From Chondrus crispus (lineage: Eukaryota > Rhodophyta > Florideophyceae > Gigartinales > Gigartinaceae): 64,000 nucleotides of DNA. The notes beneath the pieces are model-generated. The model had not been told where the DNA came from, did no database searches, and saw nothing but the letters and a program-made list of their open reading frames with translations. Made by a program: the position numbers and the translations under genes. Where the stretch lies: NCBI RefSeq assembly GCF_000350225.1, contig NW_005179165.1, forward strand, positions 62,001 through 126,000, written 5' to 3'. Positions 52,001 to 63,526 of the stretch are shown here, one piece after another. How positions within the stretch are numbered: position 1 is the stretch's first letter; every line of letters begins with the position of its first letter.

Positions 52001-53271
52001 TCGGACCTTGACGGTCGGTGGGTGACAAGTCCGTGCTTGTCCCCCTCCGCCGCCGTCGGTCCGCTCCATATTTATTATACAAAACAATCTATCATAACAC
52101 TATAGTACCGAGGTACTGTAGTGTGCTACTGTAGTGCAGGTCGGCCTGTACTGTAATACTGTCAGCTATGTCGAGGCTGACAGTACACGTATTACCGGTG
52201 GTGCGTGCGCGCTTCATTCGCGCGTGGTACACGTGTACACGTGTATGCGCGTGTCCGTTGTCCCCGTGGTGTACACGTAGACACGCGCGGTTGTACTGTA
52301 GAGCGTCGAGCTCTACGGTAGGGGATCTTGTTGTTGATCCAATCTAACTAAAAAGCCCCCAGGGGGGGATATACTACAGTGGTGTGAACGGTGATGTGCT
52401 CGAGGAGATTTCTAACTTCCTATTAGAATCGTTCCCTGGAGAAGAGGCATTGAAGGATGAGGCGAACCGCTCGGTTTGGAATCCCATCGTTAATGCTGGC
52501 GAAAGGGATGAGGATGATCGTGAGAAGGGAATTGGACGCTTCCTAACCACCCTCGAGGCTGTCACAACTAAGATGGAGACAGAAAGCACCTGAGTAGCAG
52601 TCAGGCGGGCCCTGCTCGATGTCCGTCTAGGCCAGATGCTGGCGGCGATGAGGGTGGGCAATGGTAAAGATGGAAGGCCTGAAATGGCTATGCCGGTAAC
52701 TGGGGAAAGGTTCTTATACACCGGTGAAGGCTGTCCGAGGCAGGCGCTCCACACTGACTTCGAAGTTAACAAGCGAAGGGACCCCCATAAGGTACCTGGG
52801 TATTTTGCCCTCTGTACGGGGCAGTATGAAGCTCATCTATGGGTTGTTCCTTACTCCCACAAGTACCTCCGTTACTATTCAGGTGCAATCAGAGTGCTTT
52901 CCAATGCCGTTAGGGCAAAGAAGATATGGATTCCGCCGCACTCCGTCTTCTTCGGTCGAGGAGATCTCTGTCATGCTGGGGCGTCTCATGATGATTCTGA
53001 TGGCATGGGTAAGAATGGATGTATCCGATATCACATCTACTTTTTCCCAAGTCATATTAGGCTGATCGACGGGGTTCATTTCATTAACGACTTGACTCCC
53101 GACTTCGATACCAGTTCAGTCCCGTACGACAGCTCAGACGAGGAAGAGGATGAGTTCCCCCATGTGAAGAGCGCTGAGGAACAAAAGTCGGGACGTGACG
53201 ACGGGCCTTACATTCCCAGTGGAAAATCGGATGAAAACAGTTCCGATGAAGAAGACAGTTCCGATGAATAG
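49061..53271 (+). pseudogene. ParB-like protein with C-terminal 2OG-Fe(II) dioxygenase, split by a solo LTR
   Basis: ATG at 49061 gives a basic Ser/Lys/Arg N-terminus (MAPKSRKSPQSRKTPQGRRS). A frame change in a G-run near 49225 leads into the main frame. ParB-like motifs: MRDRFLGNGYLSSAGTTTM (49990) and LPSKGVDGGHRKEGLVQA (50110), resembling element B's FLQNGYVSTY and DGH.RKR. A Lys-rich linker follows (50930-51100). After the LTR at 51679-52378 the frame resumes in register as VNGDVLEEISNFL. At 52740-53035 are PRQALHTDFEVN (HxD), VFFGRGDLCHAGA (second iron His) and CIRYHIYF (Arg for 2-oxoglutarate), a double-stranded beta-helix dioxygenase pattern. An acidic tail follows. Two in-frame TGA codons (near 50596 and 52590) also break it. 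If once active it could have oxidised modified bases. Confidence 0.65.
51679..52378. repeat. Solo LTR related to the 16-31 kb chromovirus
   Basis: 700 bp starting TGTAGCATAAACACCCCCAG and ending ATATACTACA. It is flanked by GTGGT on both sides (51674-51678 and 52379-52383), a 5-bp target duplication. Much of its first 300 bp is recognisably similar to the 16048/30434 LTR (GGAACGGGGAGGACG, GTACCGACGGGCGGAGGCGG), but clearly diverged. A fossil: the internal part is gone, presumably by LTR-LTR recombination. Confidence 0.9.
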
Positions 53272-54035
53272 GATGAAGAAGGGTCTCTTGATAACGGATC
53301 TCCTTCGAACACTCCATAGCTCAATGCGTAGATGTAATGTTTATGCATACCACGGCGCTAGACTGCAATAGCATTAAACTGACTTGCTCGTATTGCTTTG
53401 TATTCTTCAATCATGCATCCGTTCCTCTAACCTTGGGTGACTGCAGGTATAAGTGACCGTTACGAAAAGCTGCTTCCATATGAAACGTAAAACTGGTGAG
53501 ACGAATGCGCTTCACAACTTGTCCTTTTACTTCATCGAAACATATTAATTCCGTTATGTGCCCTCACCCTCTTCCAGCTCCTTTCTTGCTTATGTCCCCG
53601 AGACCACATCTTTTCTAGCAGCCGTACCCCCTACCTCATTTGATCAACCATGAAAGATTCCGTACTACAAGGTCTCCATTACGGAGCAAATATCGAGCTC
53701 CACTACTCTCTCGATCGTAAAGGTTCTGAAAGTGAATCTGTATAGTGGCCCGCCACAGTTGAGAAGCTTTCTTTTACACATGATAACAGGGGCCCGACCC
53801 TATCAGCCTCTATAAGGTTTTCTCCCTTGCATGGCTTTCATTCCTCAGTACAGAACGTTGTGTTCGACAAAGAACAGCAGGTCAGGGACAAAAAAATGTT
53901 CTTTACTCTTGGCGCTTCCCTCCTGACGCCGCTCTATCAGATTCAGACTCTCAGTCACAGCAAAATGAAGAACTTTCTGAGGCCGAAGAGCAAAAGAAAG
54001 ACGAAGACTACAGCCCAAATGTTCACCGTGGGAGT
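53272..54035. other. Spacer downstream of the ParB-dioxygenase gene
   Basis: AT-moderate, no recognisable gene. CTCTATAAGG near 53808 is a plausible TATA box for the next gene. The frame of that gene is open from about 53930 (SDSDSQSQQNEELSEAEE), so its true start may be upstream of 54036. Confidence 0.4.
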
Positions 54036-55055
54036 ATGGGGAAACGGAAGAAGCCAGATGTACCCGAGGATCCTTTTGATGAAATACGGGATGCTGTTCA
54101 AGAAAGACGTCAGTATGAAGATTTAGAGCGACTTGTTAAACAGGCTCGAAGCATCATTAAGGAGCACGCTACAGCGCTTTTTCGTCTACAATCTCAACGG
54201 ATCATATCCAGTTTTCAAGATGGGAATGGGAATCTTTTCCTACTGGACTTCTTACGGTCACGAGTGGCGCCATTCCTAGAGAAGCCTCCCTTAGCTCCCT
54301 CTCGACTTGCTGCTGGAGAACTACGTCAAGGCTTTCAGTTCTTCTCGCAAGAGCATTTCAAACGAAGCTTCGATTGCACCATTTCTCAGTTTGATCATGT
54401 ACTTGACTACGTGCGCAGGACTGCACGGGATAGAGCTATGATACGTCCTTCTTATGAGATTGTTAAGGCTAATCCGCAGGCAGAAGTTGGTATCTTGTTC
54501 TCATCCTTCGAGTCCCTCGCACGTACCTTTGCCCCAGTATCTTCGGCTTTGCTTAGAAGAGTCGTCCTCAAACAAAAACTGGAACGTGGCACTGGATCAC
54601 TCACCGGACTTCGCATTCTAGGATGTGTAGTGCAAAGTGAGAAGGACCCTTTGGTTCCCATGTACCTCACAGTGGGTAAGGGATTGCCGCAGGCAGAAGA
54701 AGATAGAGACTTGCCTGTCTTAACGAGGAAAAACACGTTGTGGAATGGCGTGGAGAATATGTTTAAGGAGTCTCTAGTCATGATGAACGCAAAACCGTAC
54801 GAGCTCCTAAGCATGACAGAATCCGTACTCACGACCGACGAATTTGAAATAATGCAGGAACGGTTCTCGTTTTGTATCACATGGAAGCGCGAATCACACC
54901 TTGACCTAGAAAGGATACTGACTCTAGCCCCCAAGCGGGTCGAAGTGCTTGGGACACTGGAGGCGACAATTCCTTACGTCCTAGTCAGGGATGAGATACA
55001 TTGTAAGGAAGTTGCTAGTCTCTGTTCCAAGCTCACATTCGAAGTTGATTCGTGA
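54036..55055 (+). CDS. Unrecognised coiled-coil protein, 339 residues
   Basis: ORF starting MGKRKKPDVPEDPFDEI, with an open acidic extension upstream. Residues 15-60 look like a coiled coil (ERRQYEDLERLVKQARSIIK). The rest has a regular folded profile (FFSQEHFKRSFDCTISQFDH, LTGLRILGCVVQSEKDPLV, FSFCITWKRESHLDLERIL) without a family I know. It is convergent with the next gene (stop at 55055, next stop at 55221), and in the same orientation as the ParB-dioxygenase. Whether it belongs to the same mobile unit is unclear. Confidence 0.5.
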   Translation: MGKRKKPDVPEDPFDEIRDAVQERRQYEDLERLVKQARSIIKEHATALFRLQSQRIISSFQDGNGNLFLLDFLRSRVAPFLEKPPLAPSRLAAGELRQGFQFFSQEHFKRSFDCTISQFDHVLDYVRRTARDRAMIRPSYEIVKANPQAEVGILFSSFESLARTFAPVSSALLRRVVLKQKLERGTGSLTGLRILGCVVQSEKDPLVPMYLTVGKGLPQAEEDRDLPVLTRKNTLWNGVENMFKESLVMMNAKPYELLSMTESVLTTDEFEIMQERFSFCITWKRESHLDLERILTLAPKRVEVLGTLEATIPYVLVRDEIHCKEVASLCSKLTFEVDS

Positions 55056-55220
55056 TCACGCATTGAAACATTCTCTTCAAATCCCATTAAATATCACGTA
55101 CTCCAGAGACATTGAATACAACTCCATGTACTTTAAAAGACCTGCAACTTGTGACATATTGCATACAAGTGTAGTTCACTAATCTTTACCTTCACAGCGA
55201 CATACTTACACCACAGAAAT

Positions 55221-57318
55221 TCACAGTATGTCTCTGTACTTTACTAACTTAAACGATACATTCTGCAGGGCAACTATCTCTTCATCCATTTCCTCGCTTT
55301 CTGCACCTTCTTCGGCTCCAATAAAGAGATCTCTCCCATACGCATCTTCTTCTTCCTCATCTGCCCTCTCATTCAAGTTCATTCTGTTGTAATCTTTTGT
55401 GGTCAAACGAAGCACTTTGGAGTACAGAAGGTTCAGACGACTCTTAGCGGTAGCAGGGACTAGATCTAGAGCGAGAGTTTCAACACTCCTGTCAGCGAAG
55501 TCCGGCTGATGTTCATCAGGTAAGCTTCTTGAGTTGTTGCGATGCAAAGTTACCATCTCTCTGAACAAACAGGCTAATACATATACCACCTTCATAGAGC
55601 ATGAATGTAAGGCCAAGAAGTCATCAGGCTTCAAACTGTAAACGAATCGTTGGCAGTACAAAAGTGCCACCAGCAGAAAGTTCACATTCCGACGTAGAGT
55701 CTTGTTCTCCCCGCTCCCAACGAATGGCTTTTCCTGAAATACTTCAACCTCATACTCCACCTTTATCGACAATTCTTCTCGGTGTGCATCGAGAAGCTCC
55801 CGCCACTTCTTCAGGTTCTTGGAACATGTCGCTTCTTCCACTCCGGATTTCCAAACCTCGGCGAGGGGCACTTCAGCGAAATTGAAATGCATCGGACTGT
55901 TCACGAGGCTGGAGAGGAATGTAGGGGATACTTCGCCGTGCCAAAGGAACCCCATCTCGATGAAGAACTCGTTTCTCACAAACTCTCTTGACTTGTTCAT
56001 ATGCTGCACGTTTCGCTGGTTCACTATCTTCACAATCTCTTCCCCAAGTGTCTGTCTTTCCACTGCCTCCTCAGACATCGCTCCAGTCGCTCCCTCTAGC
56101 CCTCGACTCACTAGCGCGCCCCTACCCTTGGACGTTGACACGTCATCCTTCGAAAGGACATCATTGATGAGGCTCTTCCTCACGAAACCTTTTCGCAGCC
56201 ACTTCGGAAGAGAGATACCGGACGCTTTATCCCCGATAACAACCCGATCAACTCCAATCGTCGGGTTGTTTTGGGCCGTCGTGATCAGACAAGCACAACG
56301 TCCGACGAAAGCGACAAGCGATACTGTGGGCTTCGGACTTGGAAAGCACTTCCATGGACTTCTCGCGGGGCAATCGACGGAAAACCAACCCATGCATCAC
56401 ACTCTCTACTGCCAACACAACATCCTTCATATCCGGCTCCTCCTCAGTCGTTCCGCACTCTGTCACTGATTCCATCACAGTACTGATGAACTGCATCCCA
56501 AATATATGACTGTAGAACTTTCCTGAGTATACTTGAGGCAAGGGGGCGAGTTGAGCAGCTATAAACTGTCGCGTATCCTTGCTCTTTGATAACCCTGCCA
56601 TCACACGGATAGCCAAGTTCGTGGCGTCCTCACACTTCTCCATCTTCTTCTCGAGCGACTTCTCAACGTCGATTACTTGCTGCTTCAGCTGTGAAAAGGC
56701 CTGCGAAATCAGTTGTCTTATGGCTTCATGAGACTTCTGAATCGCCTTTTGGGAAAGAAGAGTAGCATTTGGACTAGGCTGCTCCTGTCCGCTTTGCACC
56801 GTAAGACCAGGTGAAAGACTCTGCGAGCCACCTTGGGAGTCAATTATGCGAATGCGACGCGAAGCCTGGCGAACAGCTTGCGTCGGAGTCCTGAAGCGAG
56901 ATTCGGCTTCTCGTACAGAAGCGCTCTCCGACGGTGTGAATCCTGTAGAATGCCGGGTTAGTTCTCGGACTCGTTTGCGGGGAGGAGTCTCGGCGACAAC
57001 CTCATCATCCTTTTATTCAATCGCGGCTCTCTTACGCGGGGATGTTCTTCGGGTAACATCCGCGCCCTAATGTCTACTCCTCTTACCCGACGGAACACTG
57101 TCGCGAGTTGCCGACAGAACGAGTGATGCAGTATCCTCCCCAATGTATTCCTCGATTTCAGGGCGCCGACTGCCGGAACTCGTTGGGCGAATGACCTTTG
57201 CACCGGGGCTACGTTTGCCAAAGCCTTCCGGATCTCCCTGCGATGCATGCTCTGCGCCGGGTGTCTTCTTGCGCTTCGCCTTCGCGCGGCCTCTGGAGGC
57301 GCTAGCCCGTCTATTCAT
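55221..57318 (-). pseudogene. Unrecognised protein with basic N-terminus and coiled coil, decayed
   Basis: ATG at 57318 starts MNRRASASRGRAKAKRKKTP. The Arg/Lys/Ser/Pro-rich part continues through ETPPRKRVREL and RQASRRIRIIDSQGG to a coiled coil (SHEAIRQLISQAFSQLKQQ, about 56730-56640) and a folded half (GVDRVVIGDKASG, FFIEMGFLWHGEVSP, FLLVALLYCQRFVYSLKPDD), ending FKLVKYRDIL at 55221. At least two frame changes (near 57080 and 56270) and one in-frame TAA (near 57017) occur. A GTAAGA...TTAG stretch at the first change is too short for an intron. No family recognised. Confidence 0.45.
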
Positions 57319-57369
57319 CGCTACAGAAGACAGGCGAAGATGTTTAAGTAGGAACGGTTGGGAAATGGA

Positions 57370-57455
57370 GGAAGGAGTGAAAAGGAGGATGGAGTGAAAA
57401 GGAGGATGGAGTGAAAAGGAGGATGGAGTGAAAAGGAAGATGAAGTGAAAAGGAA
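57370..57455. repeat. 17-bp tandem repeat, about five copies
   Basis: Units of GGAGGATGGAGTGAAAA with small changes in the last copies (GGAAGATGAAGTGAAAA). Purine-rich, directly upstream of the gene starting at 57318. Confidence 0.9.
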
Positions 57456-58763
57456 TGGAACGAAAAAGAACGTGCTCTTTCGAAGCTGGACTAAGCAACA
57501 GCGTGGAGAGTGTGCTAGCGCAGAGGTGGGGAGAACCAGTGAATGTATATCGACGCGCAGGCGAGACGTGGAGATGTGTACAAGTTTAGAAACAGCATGC
57601 AATGAGTATACGAGTGATACCACCATCACGTACCATGATTACATATTCCAGTTTGTGTTTACCCTGGCCCGTGAACGTATGACCTGAGTGCCAGAAAATA
57701 TAGCCGTTACAGCCGGGCAGAATTTCCGAGGTAAACTTACCGCCCACCAACAGAGACCCGGGCGGCGTGTAATAATGCCCAGAAACATTGGGGTGGGCAG
57801 CGCTCTTGAGCTCATAGTATCGCCCAAAGGCATATATCTATTGCCAATTTGGCACAATTGTGGGGCGGCACCGGACGCCCCCGGACCAATCACGTGGGAG
57901 GCAATTTCTGCCAAAAATTCTCACCCGGGCAGGTCATGGTGGGCGCCACCTGTGCAACCAAATGGGGGACGGCAATTTTTGGGCTAAAAAATCGCCCAGA
58001 AATTGATTTTACAAGATTTTGACCTTCCTGTGGCCACAAGGCGATCACAGTAGAGCTCTTCTCCGCGGGTGCGATAGAGGTGGAAGTCGAACCCATACTC
58101 TTCGGGGACAAGCGTTGTGCCGGAGAACCGGTGGAAACGTTAATACACGAATTTGGTGAAGGTGACGCCAGCGTCGCGCACGGGTTCCGGACGACGCGAG
58201 CCGTCGACCCACGTAACTGTTCTCTTCAGGTCGGCGTCCATCGCTGCGCAGTGGCGAGCCCAATCGTCGCTTCGGACAGCCCCCAGTGTGAGCCCGTCGG
58301 GCAGAAAACCCTCTCGCAAATATTGCGTAATTAACGCGTCATCGCGATAGCTGACGGGGTCGTGCCACGGCGCTCCCGCGAAGAGCTCGGCATGCTCAAA
58401 CGGGTCTTGCGCGATAAAGTCGCCCGCATGGCGGAAGATGTGACGACGCGCAGGAGCCCGGATGGTTCCCGTTTCGAAGCCTTCTGCATGCGACATGCCA
58501 GATGCGAGAGGCTCCAAGCTGTGAAGAAGAAACGTACGCGAAAAAAACGCGAACAGAAATACACGCGAAAAATGGCGTAGAGCTCAGTCAGAAACGCCGC
58601 CGTCGGCGCAAGTACGCGTGTAGCCGCGGGAGTCGCTGACCTGGAGCGCCAAGAAACGGGAAGAAATAGAACCACGCGCGGGGCTGCGAGTGCAGTCAAA
58701 GATGACGGGGAAATGAACCGCGTGTCTCAGGCAGATCGGCACGACCCCTGAAGGGGGGGGTGA
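57456..58763. other. Region upstream of the 58764 LTR
   Basis: 57690-58020 has many GGGCGGCA/GCCCAGAAAT-like short inverted bits and no gene. A minus-strand frame at 58140-58517 (EGFLPDGLTLGAVRSDDW, TVTWVDGSRR, DAGVTFTKFVYQRFHRFSG) has a coding-like profile but no recognised family. It is antisense to the adjacent LTR, so it may be a remnant of an antisense ORF of that element. A purine tract GAAGGGGGGGGTGA immediately precedes the LTR. Confidence 0.4.
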
Positions 58764-59529
58764 TGTAGTGCAGTGACCCTGCGGCCTTTATCCCTGGTCA
58801 CCGCCGTCGCGGGGCCGCGCTCCCCGCCTTTGACACGTGTACTGTGCGCGCACACTTGGGAAGGTACCCCACGTGTACCACACGTGGACACACGTGTATG
58901 ACAGTCGTATGACACGTATATGATACGTGTACAACACGTGTAAGACACGTATACAGACGTGGTGTCCACGAGTTTCTACGCTAATTAGCGTCTAATGCCA
59001 AGTGGCAATTCTAATGACGATAATTAATTATTAATTACCCATTTAGTAACCGACGCCGACGACGGCGCTCGGCCTATATAGGTCGGGTGTCAGAAGGCGT
59101 TACAATAAAGAGGCATCAGGTGATCGGACCCATCTCTGGTGGGATCCTCTACGGTTCCTCTCTAGTTGGCTAAGTCTGGTACCTGCACCCTTCGTCGTCA
59201 TCCTTTTTCTTGTTTTTCCTTTATTTTTTTCCCTATTTTCTACGTTTCTACGCTACAGTTCTCCTTCCTTCTTTCTTCTCCCTTCTTGTTCTGTTCTTCT
59301 TCGACGCTGTCGATAGCGGTCCGCGACGCGACCGCCACACCCACTCCTTCTAGTTGCCCGATCCCGAGTACCCCATCACGCGCTGACCGCGACTCTACCC
59401 GCGATTCTCGCGTTACCTCTGAGCTACCACGGACAGAGGGCCCCGAACACCCTGGTGGTGACGGAACATACGGCTTTCCCTCATAGCTAGATTTACGCCC
59501 TCGTTGGTGAGTGTGTCCACTGCACTACA
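58764..59529 (+). repeat. LTR of a second retroelement family
   Basis: 766 bp with mirrored ends TGTAGTGCAGTG / CACTGCACTACA. It has CCTATATAGG near 59073 and AATAAA at 59104, giving promoter and poly(A) signals in plus orientation, and many ACACGTGTA repeats (58840-58960). The upstream purine tract suggests a 3' LTR. No matching 5-bp duplication (GGTGA versus TTTTG), so it is not a simple solo LTR; the rest of the element is missing here. Fossil. Confidence 0.8.
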
Positions 59530-59543
59530 TTTTGCATGACAAT

Positions 59544-60155
59544 TTATTTTTTGCCGTACTCTCCAAGCACTGCCGTTTCGTCAAAGTTCCATATTAGTTT
59601 GGGGTCATTTTTGAATTCTGGGAATTCTGAACACACGGTCTGGAGTACGGTTTCAAGATTTCCAATGTGCAAAACATTTTCTGCAGCTAGACGTGCCGCA
59701 GAAACATTTTCGGAGACCCTGTACGAGAGCTCTCTGTGACGAGCTGTGAAACTACCAATTTTGTCCGGGGATGGAACACCTTGTCGAAACGGTTGACGAC
59801 CGTCACTGCTAATTTGTGCAAAAACTGAGACCAGGTCGTTGTTAGCCTCTCTTTGCGCCGACGAGTGCCCTTTGAACAACAAGCTCTTCTTCTGGAGGTG
59901 ATGTAATCTGAGCAGGGGCTGGTCGATAATTTAGGGGGTCAAGCAGTTTTTTCAGCGCAACATCGTCCCCTGTAGTGAAGTTTTTCTTGATACGAAAAGC
60001 TGTTGTGTTGGATACACCACTGAGCGAAGCGGTCTTCCGAATGCTGTATCCTTTTTTGAGGAGATCCAGCGCTCGGTGGAGCCGCTGTCGTTCAATATGG
60101 GCGTTTGCTATTCTTCGCTTGTGTGCTAGCAACTGCGCTCGAATAGATGGTGGCA
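59544..60155 (-). pseudogene. Pogo-type transposase, truncated at the LTR
   Basis: ATG at 60155 starts MPPSIRAQLLAHKRRIANAH. A helix-turn-helix follows (KKGYSIRKTASLSGVSNTTAF), then a frame change near 59860, then HRELSYRVSENVSAARL and LIWNFDETAVLGEYGKK, where NFDETAV carries the first catalytic Asp of DDE_1 transposases. The gene stops about 15 bases from the LTR at 59529, and the remaining catalytic part is absent. It is distinct in sequence from the pogo remnant at 4641. Confidence 0.7.
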
Positions 60156-63100
60156 TGGTGCCTATGCGCGTCGTCAATGGCGCGTTCAGACGTGTCCTGG
60201 AGTACGGTTTGTGGATACAGGTTCCATAGGAACCGCAGATCTGCGGGGGCAATGAAAGGTGGAACGGTACGCAGGCTGGTCTCAAAATTAGCGGTGTTTC
60301 AAAATTCCCCATGTTCCAAAATGCCCAGTGAGAAGGGTACAGTGTTTACTGTACAATGAAGACGTTAAGATCTATTCTCTGAATTTAATCGGATACTGTA
60401 GCGTATAGCGTATAGCCATGAGCGGTGCAGTTCACTTTGCTTTCCCACATGTGCGAAAGAGCAGGAGCGCCACACGCCACAAAATCTCAGGGCCTTTCTA
60501 CTTGGCACTTATCCGGTCCGGCACATTTGTATAACATAGGTTTTTGTATGTCAGTCAGCAGTGGCTGGCATCTTTATTTATACAGAAACACTACGTAGTT
60601 TTGTACACAAGCCCGCCTTTTTAAAGCGAAGGACAGGTGTAGTAGTAGAGACACAGGTCAAATGGCATCATGCCTAACATTTGAAATACATATCGGCGAC
60701 AGCTTCGCGGGAGTTTTCCTACATTCGTTCTTAGATCCGTTCTACAGTGTTTTGTGTATCTATATATTTTACACAGATATAAAGCTATGCAGGTATACAG
60801 GGGAGAAAATCTGCCGGGTAAAACGACCCTCACGGACCCGACGGCCACTGGCAACTGGTAAAATAAAACGTTTGTAGGGGCATGGGTGTGAAGTTGCAGT
60901 GGTGAGCGATCAGCTCATTTCCGCTTACCCATGGCTTGTGAAAAAATCAAAGAGGATGTTCTCGTTTCGTAGTCATGCTGCAAGCATACAATCTCGACAA
61001 TAGGAAGAATGCATTGACAGACTTGTTGTACACACAAGAAAGCCCGTTTCTATCTTTGGTCTTACGCACTTGACCAGTACAGTATTATTTTGCACCTCTC
61101 TCTTGAAAGGCATAGCATGTTAGTGTGATTGGCTAAAGGAGGATGCAAGTTGGGAGAAGCGTAGTCCATGTCGGCCTTTCTGATTATGTCACTCTCTGGC
61201 CTTCCCGAAGCTTCAGAACTCCATTCTATAGAATTGTGAATCGCCCTATTCCCACAGACAAGTCAGTGCTTGGTAAAGTACAGTACGTCTTTCCTGGAAT
61301 CGGCAAAAATGGGCTTCAAAAGCACCCGCACAAAGCTAGTGGTGACCGCAACAATGAGTTCATATAAATACATCAATCCTGAGCGTATCTGCTCTAGCTC
61401 ACATCTCTATTAGCCCAGTGCACGAACAAAGTTATGACTTTTGCAACGCATTTCACAACAATACCAGCTAGTCAAAATTTCTCAATGATTCAATCAAATG
61501 TTGTGAGAGGGGCAGAGTTTTGTCTGAAGGTCTTTTCCATGAGGTATATTGGGATAAGAAACAGTTTCTGACTTCAGTCGTTACGTCTGTCGTGCTTGGG
61601 GCAGATTCTTGAGATGAAGCTAACGAGTCTCCAGTTCCCTAAGGTGTCACCGTTTCAAGGACTGCATGAAAAGAAAGAGGATTCGAACAAACTCAACCTC
61701 CATGTGCTTTGCCTGTACCTCAAGAAAGCTCAACTGCTTCGAAAGGATAAGCAGATAGTTTGTAGTCGGAAGCACGAGTCTTGCAAGCCCACCCTCCGGT
61801 TCCTCCCGTCCGCCTGTGGAAATATCACAAACCATGCGCACGCATCGGTAAAGTCTCAGCAATGGGAAGCCAATTGAGCCCTCTAGATAATCATTTCCGT
61901 TGTTCTTTCATGGATGTGAGGGACTCATCCTCGAAACTTTGCTGGTATCAATGTAATGCGAAGCATCATGGTTCTGAGTTCATGGAGGTTGTGCCTTACA
62001 TCTGTGAGAGCATCTATCGCCTGGTCTTCATTATCTAAAAGATTGTAGGAACATCTATCAACGTGATATTGTATCAACATTTCGTGCCGCAGTAGCATCG
62101 GTGTGCGATAACCCAGAGGATCGAACTTGATTGGCATGTATTGCAGATGTTCATTCTGTAGGGAATTTCTCATAGCTTTTTTTAATTCATCACATGTGGA
62201 TCTCCCAGCAACTGAGACCCGTTCGCCAAGGATGATCACGCATGGCCTACTCTCTTTCAAAATATGCAAAACTTGTGAAGCACAGGAGATGGCTCAGATC
62301 GACATATATCGAGCGAGCTCTTCATATAGTAGAGTTCTCATTGTTTCATCATAAACTCCACACATGGTGTGTGGCACTCGATACCGTTGAGGGACACATT
62401 CTAACAATTATGCTTTTTTGCGTGTGAAAGTGTGAGCTGAGAGTGAGAGGAACGCACGAGCAGTTTCCCGAGTAATTCGTCTTTCATGATGTGTCCTCAA
62501 TAATATCTTCGTCACAAAGGAGCATCATTTCATAGTGTAGAGCCATCAAAGGCAGAATCAAAGCACTTCTGTTACAGCGCTGATACGCAAAATCAATCCT
62601 ATTGACAACGAATAGTACACCTGAGGTACTCCATCACTACTTCAAAGAAAGCTACTAGACCGAACGCCGATAGGCGCGTCGTGTTCGTTTAGCGGACCAG
62701 TTGTTCATGTTCATACCAACATGTTAAGGCATTTACAATAGCATCCGATGGCCCTATTCAGTCACCCCCAGGCGGATCAACCTCCCTGTCGAAATACCAT
62801 ATTGTGGTAAACATGTTGCTCCGCTGCGCTTCTCCTTTGTTTTGATTTTGAATCATTGAGGAGCCTAAAGTTCTTGATTTAGAGAAGTCTGTTTGCTTCT
62901 GTTCGCATCAAGGTATCAATAACAACTGAGCGCTTCTCCAGGGATGTAATAAATACCCGATGATAGCTACTGGCATGTCATACTGTACAAGAAATGCAAA
63001 GTCGTGCATATCACTCCGAGACGAAAATTTTAGGAGAGTGGAGCCGTGTTTAGTGCGTAAAAATACCTTGGTTTGCCAGGTCCCTATTGATCGTTCTTCA

Positions 63101-63526
63101 TCAAGGCAGAATCTCCGACAAAATTGTTTGAGTAAAGAAGATCTGCGAAGAACTAGATGTTATGCTAAAAAATCACTTCCGTCGCTATAGCATAGGGCTA
63201 CGCTGTTGTTTTCTGTCTAGGTTTCAATGTGGACTGTTTATCTGATTGAATCTTATGCAAAGCTATCCTGATTTAGCGATCCGACTTGTGTTTGCCCCGG
63301 AAAGGATCGGGATTGAGTAGCGGAGTTATCATCCAAATTCTGCATTCTTGAGAGACTCTCTGCAGCTTTTTTCCCAGTTTGTCAAACTAATAAGAGCGAA
63401 TTAGAATGGAGCTCTATGGGCATTCTGCATCAAAGGAGAACACGAACCCATCTGCCATTTTTTGGGGGATCAAAAACAAGTCAACAGTTGTCGCATCTAG
63501 AATAAAGCCTCAACTTATTGTTCTCA
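60156..63526. other. Anonymous 3.4-kb region
   Basis: AT-richer than the rest, only short frames. The best is minus 61925-62269 (114 codons, CVIILGERVSVAGRSTCDE, KFDPLGYRTPMLLRHEML). Upstream in the same frame is TMCGVYDETMRTLLYEELAR after a stop; it could be exons of an unrecognised gene. No RNA gene or repeat array was recognised. Confidence 0.3.

Noticed and set aside
57060-57085. Mini-intron GTAAGA...TTAG in the 55221-57318 gene
   Set aside because: Only about 20 bases, too short to splice, and other breaks in the gene point to decay.
60621-62427. Several 60-115-codon ORFs in the anonymous region
   Set aside because: Overlapping frames on both strands, no domain or conserved motif; only 61925-62269 was mentioned as a possible exon.
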